From: Amblyornis subalaris
Lineage: Eukaryota; Chordata; Aves; Passeriformes; Ptilonorhynchidae
Assembly: GCA_018881555.1 (NCBI GenBank)
Contig: JACAXG010000070.1
Span: 4,101,616 to 4,165,615, forward strand
Length of the DNA stretch: 64,000 nt
Direction: 5' to 3'
Shown: positions 51,891-61,866 of the stretch, piece by piece
Layout of the letters: the number at the start of each line of letters is the position of its first letter
How positions within the stretch are numbered: position 1 is the first letter of the stretch
Notes under the pieces: model-generated
The model's database searches: none
The model's input: only the letters and a program-made list of their open reading frames with translations
Told to the model about the DNA's origin: nothing
Position numbers and translations under genes: made by a program

Positions 51891-54800
51891 GAATCTGGAG
51901 AACTTTAAATAGTTGTCATGTGTAAGAACAATAATTTTATTGTTTCTATGGTTAGCATTTGTATTATTTTGGTCACTAAGAATATTTAAAATTTGCACTT
52001 ATATTGGTTATGATTTAGATTAACCAGAATCTAGCCAAATATATCACTTCATTGGTTTTAAAACTAAAAATTGTATGAATATTGTATAACCACCTTGCAG
52101 CACTTTAATCTTTCAACTCTTAGAACTGCTTTGAAATTTTTCTTGTGCAAGATATTTTCCTGCTTTTCTGTCTAATTTATTTAACATCTCTTTAGAGTAT
52201 CTTCTCCTACCCTCTGAAGTTGCATCCAGCAGCTTCATCTGTGCTAGTGTCATACTTTCCAGAAATTCCCTGGCATATTTCCATCTTGAATCAGGTAAGA
52301 TGGTAATTCATGGTGATACATATTTTTGCAGAGTCAATATGAGTAGCAGCTTCTTAGTTCTATTCATGATTAGAGGATTTATTTATAATGGTATAATATA
52401 TTCCTGCAGGAGTCAGAAACTGTTTTAAAAACATCTCAAATATTTAGCTTTGACAACAAGTCTTATAATGAAAAACCAGGGCAATACTGTATCAATATAA
52501 ACTCTTAAATAGAAATCATTTGCAGCTCAATAANTTAAACATTCACTTAATTTAACTAATTGTCAAACAGTTTAAGTGTTTCTAAGTATACATAGCATGG
52601 GCTTCTGTTAATGTATTGAAAGTTAGTAGATCATGCAGGTTCTAACCTTGTGGTTTTCAAAAAAATGTGGATGTATTGAATCCCTGAATGAAGAAGATAT
52701 TCAGAGGAGTAACAGGTGAGCCTGCAACAATGGTATGCATGATTAAGTGTTTATTCATCTATATTTCATGCCCAAAGGTAAAAGTGGCATTTCAGATCCA
52801 TACCATCCCTTAAAATACTACAAAATTTGCTCATTGCAGATTAGAGATTTCAGTAAAACCATCTTATTTTGCAGAACTTTTGGGACAGCTTATTCAGCTT
52901 ATTAAAAATGATCAACTCAACCTTTATCTCGGTTCACTAAAAAACCACTATTGTTTTCTCATTCTCTTGTCAAAAGGATTTCTTTATGTAATTGATTTAG
53001 ATGACATTCCTTTTTTTATCCATCCACTTAATTTTTAAAGTGGTTCATCTGATAGCCATGATTGTAGAGGCTTCCTGCTGAATTACCTTCTTCGGGGAAG
53101 AAATGGTAGATGAATTCCATGTCCACTCTATAGTAGTTGATCTTTCTGCAAAGTCATTTNGTCTCACATTCTGTTTTTCACTGCAAGATTTATTCCCTTC
53201 AAGTGTGAATAACCTATCCTACTTTAATGAACTGCAACTCTTCTCTTTCCCCTCCCTTGCTCTCCTTGGAAACATACTTACCTTATGTGGTTTAAGAGCA
53301 ACTGCGGTTATAATTTTGAAGGTCCTCAGTGACAATAAATAATTTTCTAATTAGATGTCTGGAAGAACCACATAAAAATAATGTAAATTACTTTTATTTT
53401 TAAGTTTATCTTCTCATTTGGGAAAATCCTTAAACTTATTACTATGTGTTAGAATTCANCAAGAAAATTTCACCCAACCGTCTAAAGAGTAAACTAATTA
53501 ACTAGTAAAGAACTGTGCAAAAATGAACTGCAAAACTGAGGGACCTTTTCTAAGAAACCTGTTTTGCATTTTTGCCAGTGATGGCTTTGTAATTATTCAG
53601 TCTGCAATTAAAACATGCATTGACAGAAGAAATTTCCCGCCTTGGTCAACCCCAAATTACCCAACTGACCTCATCAAGGGCTAATGAAATCAGTTTTCTA
53701 TCTATGTGTTGATAGAAAGACTCTGGTATTTGCATAATTAAAAAAAAAGTTATGTTCCTTTTGCTTGGTTTCAGCTGTAGATAGAGATGTTGAAGACATA
53801 ACATTTACAATGCCCTTTTGTAGTTCTATGTTAGTTATCTGTAAAGGTCAATGGAAACTGTTACATTGTCACTATCCTCTTTGCCATTAGCAGCATTATT
53901 ATTTTTGACATAATCCAGTTGTTTCTAGACAAAATATTTGAGTTAAAATCCTGTTATAACCAGTGGTGTGCAGGCTTACCATAACATGAAATCTTTGTTT
54001 CCACAATTTATATGATACTTCATTATGATATCATGGCTTAGAGGGTGCTGTAAAAACAAGACAGAAACAGTTTGAAAAGACATTTTCCTAGAAAAATCAA
54101 CTTCCCTTGTCATTCGGGCCCCTGCCAAGATCCTCCAATCAGCACTTGCTTTCAACAGAACTTCTCAGGACACTGAAGTGAAGCACACCCAAACACCTCC
54201 GTATCAAGACGTTCGAGGTGTGGGTGAAACAAAGCAAATGGAGGGATTCATGCAATGAGCCAGTTCTTGAAGAGAACAATTATTTGCACATTTCATATTT
54301 ATAATATTGCACATATTATCTACACATTCACATATATATAGATTAACAATCAATCGTGTATTTGTCATCAGAGTTTGCATGTAATCTATTTTTTTCTGTG
54401 GAAGAGTGACACTAGAGTTCTACTAACTTTAATTGCAGCACACAAAAATATTGACAGGCAGCAATTTATCAAGTGTATAAAACACCTTCGGGGTATCCTG
54501 AGGGAATTGCTTACTTAGGCATAGAGATCAGACATAATCTTTCTGGTCTAATTTCTTCTTTTTCTGTGATCCACCCTTGCAGTAATGTGAAGTCTGTGAA
54601 TTTCATAGAATTTTCTGCATTTCTCCTCATGCCAATTTCTTTTATTTTTATTTTTAGTTAGAACAGAGTAGAATAGCCTTAATTCATTGAGGTACTTATA
54701 TATACTTGTATCCCTGCTAGGTTTTTTTGATGGCAAGACATAGTGGGTATACTCCAGAAATAACAGAAGTAGCAGAAGCAACAGAAAAAGAAGCATGGAA

Positions 54801-55993
54801 ATGATGAGGGGAAAAGGTTATTTATTGGCTGGAAAAAGGTTTTGCTCGTCAGTTGTAGTTTAAACACTATTTCCAGGAGTTGCTAAAAGACAGAGAGAGT
54901 AAGTGAAAACCGCTGGACAGTCACAATATCTTCTGAGGAGACTGGTGGCATGAGGAAGTGGGATTTAGTTCTTCAGTGTCCTGGACTGAAAGCCAGTAAG
55001 GCCTCCGGCACTTGTCTGGCAGCTCAAGTCTGCCAGTGTCCTTTCCTAGCCTAAATATTCTGTAAAGGACAATCTTTTCATTGTGTATTTTAACTGAGCG
55101 TGTGCCAATTTTCCTGCAGTGTCATATTTGTCTATTCTTATTATATTAATAATGCTTAGTTCCATGACAGCAAACATTATACCATGAATGAGGGGAATTT
55201 TCTGGCCTTTCAAATTAGAGTGTCTATATAACTATAATAAAAAGCTCTTCAGCCAAAGGAATAGTGCTTCAATGTTGGACCAACAGAGAAAATTAGACAG
55301 AAGAGTAGAACCGAAAAAAAGGGATTTTTTGATAAATATGTTTAATAAAGTAAATTTAATGGTGTTTTTCAATAAAAATGACAGATGGTCAAAACTCGCC
55401 AGGAAAGATTGTAGAAAGATGAAACAGCAGAAGCTGCACTGGCAGCTTGAAGTTCTTTGAGCTCAAAGCCTGTGTACATTCAGCAGTGTAGAAATTCTCC
55501 TTATGTGTTTAAGTAAGAAGATGAACTCAGCATGCCTGGATTACCCCTGGAAGCAGATGTATGAACCACAGTGCCCAGCAATGTCTGTCAACAAAGGCAT
55601 CAGAGTTTATATCTCTGTTGAAAGCTCTTAGGATCNTTGTTGATAGCAAACATCCTAAGCTTGTACAATCTCCAAACATCTCATTTTGAGGAGTGATGCA
55701 AACTCCTTAGACACCTTTATGTGATGGGACAGAACAGACCTTGCCTGTCCACTACCCAGTTGCTATATATATTTGGTATAGAAGTTCAAAGTGAGATATC
55801 TGATAGAACTGTATGTCTCAGAGCAATATTAACGTGGAATTTCCCACCAGTGCAGCATAATGGCTGTCTGAAACACAGTCTTGCAGGAGACCAGCATCAG
55901 TGAGCCTGGTGGCGGCTTGCCAGCAGTCAGAAGCTGCCTGTGGCATTGTTTAAAGTTGCTCCTTTCAGTTAATTTTGGCTTATCTTTTCAGAA

Positions 55994-56022
55994 ATGCATG
56001 AACACAGAATCTGTTCATGCAT
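55994..56022. repeat. Perfect 11-base hairpin
   Basis: atgcatgaaca (55994-56004) and its exact reverse complement tgttcatgcat (56012-56022) are separated by seven bases. The arms are flanked by unrelated sequence and there is no T run after it, so a terminator role has no support. Confidence 0.9.
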
Positions 56023-57521
56023 ATTCAGCATAGGAACTGCTACTGAGAGCAGCAGACCTCAGATGAGAAATGGGTACACAGCCCTCTTTCTGGGTCCATT
56101 CATTACAGTTTGCTTTTTTTTTGTCACTGTACTTGCTTTCAGTTTCTTAGTGCCAAGTGCCTGTGATTTCCCGCTCTAGCAGGAGTAAATAGTGTCTCCA
56201 GTTTGCTAAGTGTCCATGAGAAATTCAGGATGATGTTTTCCTTTTCACTATAGTCTGCGGTTTGCAGTTGTGCAGTAATGCTAAGGGCCTGAGGAGGGGC
56301 ACATCAATGGGCATAGGATAAAGTAATGTTCAGTCATTGTAAAAGTAATGTGCCGTCAGTCATGAACTCTGTATGAGCTAATACCTCTCAGGAAAGAGGG
56401 ATGCTGCTCATAATCATGGAGAATAGAAAGGATCCATGAGAATTAGAGAGCTCTGATAGATGGAGAAAGCTAGTAGCCTAATCAAGGGAAATGGGACACC
56501 TCCAAACGCAGCATTGGCTTCAGTTCATGCACAGTATTTCCTCTTGGGGCAAGAAGGGCATGAACTAGGGACTTTCAAACTAGATTTCAAAAAGCAGCAT
56601 ATTCATCCTCTAGGACAAAACACTATACATCAACAATTAAAAAGGAAAAGGCTTGGAAATAGTTGTCCAACTTTCTAGGTTAATAAGACATTACATATTG
56701 GTTCTGTGGAATCCCGGAAAACTGCAGGTGCGAGTTTGTCAAATTTACAGTTCTTGGCTTTGAGTACATGCTTTGAGCAGAGATGTTTCTTTCATCCTTT
56801 GCCTTCTTGGTTGGTACCAGAGTAAGCTGGTATAAACAAATTTTCTCAGGAGACTGAGGTTTTCTCTGCATATAATATTTATAGCACTGATCCAAAAGAT
56901 TTTCTGAATATTCCGTGAGGCCACAGTGCTTACCATATTTCCCTGCATAATAGGCTTTGAAGTTCACGTGTTTCCAAGAGCTCACATCTGTCACATTGCA
57001 CACTGAGCCTTTTTTTTCTCATCTTCTGCATGACCAAAGTAAANACTTTTAATCACTTGCTACACACTTGGGTCTGGCAACCAAACTTCAGCATCACAAG
57101 TGTGATATCTGTAACCACCAGATGGCAAAATCTTTGAACACTTAATTTTATTTCCTGGCCATTTGGGAGTATTAANAACTCTCCTGAGGAAAGAAATTGT
57201 TGTACACTAAAAGCAACATCTAAAATATGAGCAAATGTGTAAATGATTTCTTAATTAAATTAAAACATTTTCCTACTGCATGCCATGGGGAAAGCACTTT
57301 CCAATGTAGATGAGCTTTTAATACATACTGTGACATGTTTAACTCAAAGCAATAATGTATGCTTTATTTTTCAGAATGATCACTTTTATAAAGACTGCAC
57401 ATAAAAAAANGTGGCTTGCTCATATTTGGAGAGAAAATGAAGCCACACAGGCTTGCTGGCATAACACATAAACCAGCACATTTTATATCGGTAGGACTGG
57501 GTTGCTTTTATGCATCGGTAC

Positions 57522-57578
57522 AAGGAAAGGAAAAGGGGAAGGGAACAAATGGGGAAAGGTGGAGAAAAGGTAAAAGGT
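57522..57578. repeat. Purine-rich tract
   Basis: A stretch of nearly only A and G on the plus strand (aaggaaaggaaaaggggaag and onward) with few interruptions. This is a low-complexity homopurine tract. Confidence 0.75.
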
Positions 57579-60561
57579 GAACCAGTACATCAGACTCGAA
57601 AAACAGGGAGACATTGTTGTAACTCCAAGACTTAGCACCAAACAAAATCTCTTGTCTGGAACTGGTCTTTTTCCACATGCCATTATTTAATATTTTTTAT
57701 TTTTGAGAGAGAGTATATACACTTTTCGGTGCTTGAAAAAATGATGAAAAGNGGTAACCATCACTGAGAACAGGTTCTGCTTTGATTCCAGATTCATGTT
57801 GCATTTACCTGCAAAAAGAATACTTAAACACTGAATTGAGGCAGCTGTGAACATTTTTAGCATAAATCATGTGAAAGATAATGAATAAGGATGAGGGAGA
57901 CTACAGTTTTGGGTCTTCACAAGTCCAGGGAAGGTTTGCAACATGAAAATTTAGATGAAACCCAAAGATTTGGTATGAAGTTCTGTCCTTCATAGAAATC
58001 AGTGGATTTTTTCTGTTTACTTTGGTGGGGCTTAGAATTTTNTTTTCCTGGGGACTTAATGCATAGACTCCAATATATGAAACAAGCAGATGTTTCCTGC
58101 TTTGAAAAAATAAAATTAAATGGAAGTGATTACAGAACTAAACATGACCAGCACACATTGCAAAAATGATTCATGAGACATGTGTTATTGACGTGTTGAG
58201 GAGNGAAGGATTTTATATTTTTGATCTTATCTTGGTTATTGCTGTGTAAAGAGAAAGGGTGAATGAAAAGCTACCCGCCCCCATATCCTGACACTATTAT
58301 TTTGTGCTCTGTTCCTTTGAAATGACTATGTTACTCTTCCTATGATCCTTCCGATTACTGAAATGGTGTCTTACTATAATGTCTTTCAATGTCACAGGTT
58401 TTTGTGAGCCTCTAACAAAAATATGAATTGAAGATAATTAGAAAAATCTGTGACTTTTGGAGCACTGCAGACATTACTTCCTTAGTGGGNAGTAGTTCTC
58501 AATACAGAAGAAAAAAATTAAAGAGACCTCAAAGTACGTTTATGTTGAGGATGTGATGATATACTTGAACGGTCAAAGAGATTTCCGTTTTCAAAATTAA
58601 TTTACCTAGCAGGGGCCTATAGAATGACCTGAAAGGGCTGTTTCCATGTTTTCTGCTTTGCCATTTCTTTGTTTTCACTGCAGTCCCAGAAGGGTTGTTT
58701 GATTTCGGTGTTCAGTCTGCCTTTTTTTTCAGTCAGAGCCAGCAGACTTCTTTTCAGTAAAAATTCAGATTGATCCTCGCTCTGCTCAGAAGGGCTGTGC
58801 ATCTCTGGGGTGTAGTGAAGGCATTTGTATTTGTCTTACTCTACTGGATACTGGAGGGCACTGAAATAACTCTTGTGAGCCAACACTCTGGTTTCTTTCT
58901 GAGAATATCAGTGCCNAGAAAGGCCAAAAAGCCAAGTAAGGAGAGGAAAGAAGCATCCTCAAATCCATGTGTTTAACAGAGGTGCTCAAACTCATGTGTC
59001 CTATGACCCTTGTTCCCGTGGAGATCATAGTTAAGAAGAAAATTAACAGTTTAGGGGCAAACATAGCTTGTCACACAATAGGGGTTATTTTATTAGCAGT
59101 TTTATAGCAACTCTGTAAATTATTGTGGCATGATGAACGTCCAGGTCCTGAACCTTTCTCCCCATGTTTTTTAGTAATACTTTTCTCCCACTGTGGTGTG
59201 TGGTGCTACGGGACAGCAGGATTAGGAGTGCCCACTACTGTCCCACCAATTCCTGGTCTGAAAATCTGCTGAAAGTGAGAGGCAGCTGTTGAAGAAGGAT
59301 GACAGGCTACTGATCATAGTACCTGCAAGAAACACAGTTAATGATTTAGCAAGGGNTCTTCTGAGTCTGGCATTGCAGCAGCTCCCCATAACCAAAAGTG
59401 TAGCAATAGTGGAACTAGTGGCATCCCTCTCTAACAGACCTAAGATGCCCTGTAGCAGACTAAGCAAGGCAGGGGCAGCTGTCACTATTTCTTTTCCCAT
59501 TCTGCCCCCTCTGGATGGCCACTTGGGAGGTAGAGGGTAGAGGTATGTTCCTCCTGAGATGCCTGATTCTCAGTGATGTCAACATATAAACAACAGTAGA
59601 ATTTCAAATGCTAGTGAAAATCTACTTCATCTGCAACCTTGCATCAGGTCAGACCAGTACTATCTTTGTACATAAATCAGCATCACAGTCTGACATTCAT
59701 CTGCATGTAAGTGTCTGCCCACATTGGCTGCCATCAGCTTTCCTCAAGCATTGTGGAAAGAAATAGGTACTTTTAGGATAAGATTAATCTGACTTATTTT
59801 AGGCAGCCTTTTCAGGATGAAATTGAATTTAAAAGTGCTTGTTTCACTCCAGTGATTATAAGAGGGGGTGGGGTCACTACCTTAGAAACAGGTATCTCTG
59901 TCTCAGCAGATGTGTCCCACCCAATGTTTGGTTTATACTGAGTGACAGCAGGGATCAATGAGATTCTAATGGGAAGACTGGATTAGAAATTTTCCTTATG
60001 ACTTGTTAGGATTGATAAAAATGGCAGAAAGAAATATTTGAATTCCCATTTCTCTCTCCTCCAGACCTCTGAATACCATTTATTCTCGTGCAGAAACCTG
60101 TTTTCTCTTCCTGTTATCGTCGGACTCAGCAGAGGGTGGTACTGGATGCTAATAGCAAAAACAGAAGAGAAAATGAATATGTCACAAACAAGGAGTAGTG
60201 CAACAAGGAGTGGCACTAAATAAATGCAGGAGAGCATTTCTCATTTATACCAGCATCTTTTGAGACACTCTCCATGTTTTTGCCCCCTGGAACAGGCCCC
60301 CAGAGGACTTCTGTTTCCATGGAGTCATTGCTGGTATCAGACTGGTATGCTGGACTTCCGTCTGCATTTCTCTGTGTGACTGTTCTGAAAGAACTGTAAT
60401 GATCACTACTGTCTTTGCAGTCCNTGAATAGTCCTTTGACCATGGATGGAAGCAGGGCATTCAGAGGTATCAGTCCTATCATTCCTCAGATTACCATACG
60501 CAACATCAATTTTGACCCCAGAGATGAGCAGATCAAGAGCTAAGTAATTTTAATCATAATA

Positions 60562-61533
60562 TCTTAGAACCATAGAATGTTAAGGGGTTAGAGTGGACCT
60601 TAAAGATCTTCTAGTCCCATACCCCCCTGCCATGTGCAGGGACACCTCCCACTAGACCAGCCTGCTCAAGGGTTTATCCAACCTGGCCTTGAACACTGCC
60701 TGAGTTTGGGCATCAACACCTTTCCTGGGCAACTTTCTCAGCCTCTGTTCATAGGGGAGGTGCTCCAGTCCTCTTATCAACTTTGTGGCCCACCTCTGGA
60801 CTTGCTCCAACAGTTCCATGTCCTTCTTATGTTGGGAGCACCAGAGCTGGATGCAGCCCTCCAGGTGGGATCTCGTAAGAACAGAGTAGAGGGGGAGAAT
60901 CACCTCCCCTGACCTGCTGGCCATGATCCTTTTGATGCAGCCTGAGATTCTGTTGGCTTTCTGGGCTGTGAGTGCACAGTGCTGGCTCACATTGAGTTTT
61001 TCATAAACCATCACCCCCAAGTCTTTCTCTGCAGGGCTGCTCTCGATCACTTCTCCGCCAAACCTGTAGGTGCATCTGGGATTGCCACGATCCAGGTGTA
61101 GGACCTCGCACTTCGCTTTGTTGAACTNCCTGAGGTTTGAATCAGCNGGCCTCTCAAGCCTCTCAAAGTCCCTCTGGATGGTATCCCTTCCCNGCATCAA
61201 CTACCCCTCACAGCTTGGTGTCACCAGCAAACTTGCTAAGGGTGCACTCAGTCCCACTGTCCATGTCGCCACCAAAGATGTTGAATGGTGTTGGCCCCAG
61301 TACCAANGCCTGATGGACACCACTCTTCACTAGTCTCCATGTGCACCATGAGCCATTGACCATAACTCTTTGTGTGCTGCCATCCAGCCNGTTCTTTATC
61401 CACTGAGTGGCCCACTCATCAAATCCATGTCTCTGCAATTTAGAGATAGGGATGTCATGCAGGATAGTGTCAAACATTTTGCCTAAGTCCAGGTAGACGA
61501 GATCAGTTGCTCTGCCTCTGTTGACAAATGCAG
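60562..61533 (-). mobile_element. CR1 LINE fragment: RT core to 3' end, internally deleted
   Basis: A CR1 (chicken repeat 1) non-LTR retrotransposon copy lying on the minus strand. Its 3' end is at the low coordinate: the plus strand at 60566-60660 reads as the reverse complement of the usual CR1 tail (accatagaatg, then cttaaagatc, then ggacacctcccactaga). Minus-strand reading gives the CR1 reverse transcriptase from a block resembling the FDT motif (around 61477) through [18 protein letters not shown] (inside 60652-61200) to a block ending [10 protein letters not shown]. The copy is 5'-truncated at about 61533, as most CR1 copies are, and it lacks roughly 230 bases of C-terminal coding sequence at about 60735. 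CR1 normally copies itself by target-primed reverse transcription; this one is dead. It directly abuts a second CR1 piece. Confidence 0.95.
60652..61477 (-). pseudogene. Broken CR1 reverse transcriptase ORF
   Basis: This is the coding relic inside the CR1 copy. Two open blocks remain in different frames. 61477-61208 carries the central RT palm region (DGSTQRVMVNGS, then the DMDSGTECTLSKF stretch). 61200-60652 carries the downstream part ([37 protein letters not shown]). A frameshift and TGA stop fall directly after GDTKL at 61208. The catalytic FADD box of CR1 RTs reads FAGD at 61220-61231, so the first of the two metal-binding aspartates is replaced by glycine. The second block then jumps from RLRKL to a stretch (VFKARLD) that normally lies about 75 residues further on, showing an in-frame internal deletion. 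Several Ns also fall inside. It cannot make an active enzyme; the family assignment is secure. Confidence 0.93.
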
Positions 61534-61866
61534 TGCTCAGTCATCTTCACGATAAAAAGATGTATCCTGNTGTTCAGATAGAGCCTTCTGTGTTTCAGTT
61601 TGTGTCCATTGCCTCTGGTCCTGTCACTGGGCACCACTAGAAAGTGCCTAAATCCATCTTTACACCCTTTCTTCAGGTATATGTATACAGCNATGAGATC
61701 CTCCCTGAGTCTTGTCTTCTACAGGCTGAACAGTGAGTCTCAGCTCTCTCANCCTTTCCTCACACGACAGATACCCCACTTCCTTAATCATTTTAGTGGC
61801 CTTTTACTGGACTCTNCAGTATGTCCTTGTCTCTTTTGTACTGGAAAACACAGAATACTTTGATAT
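61531..61866 (-). mobile_element. Second CR1 LINE fragment, C-terminal RT region only
   Basis: The minus-strand reading from about 61800 down to 61560 gives LREDLIAVYIYLKKGCK, then VPSDRTRGNGHKLKHRRLYL. This is the C-terminal end of the CR1 reverse transcriptase ORF. On the plus strand this corresponds to gtttgtgtccattgcc and gtcctgtcactgggcaccac. The segment belongs further towards the CR1 3' end than the RT core that follows it on the same strand, so it is a different copy from the 60.56-61.53 kb fragment and not its continuation. It has no CR1 3' untranslated tail of its own: it stops at the words gactgagcactg, where the other fragment begins. Ns at 61570, 61692, 61752 and 61816 add uncertainty to the frame. 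Confidence 0.87.

Larger units (their letters stand above)
51891..60561. other. Unique AT-rich sequence, no gene seen
   Basis: The minus-strand open frame 57003-56680 (107 codons) and the plus frame 55188-55460 (90 codons) are the longest. Neither shows a known domain. A donor-like aaatatg|gtaagc lies inside the minus frame but lacks a pyrimidine-rich acceptor. Confidence 0.5.

Noticed and set aside
55188..55460. 90-codon plus-strand frame rich in K and R
   Set aside because: Composition follows from A-rich DNA; no domain, no repeat match and no splice-like borders.
56680..57003. 107-codon minus-strand open frame with a donor-like aaatatg|gtaagc inside
   Set aside because: The sequence that would act as acceptor is purine-rich, no start context or partner exon is visible and the product has no motif I know.
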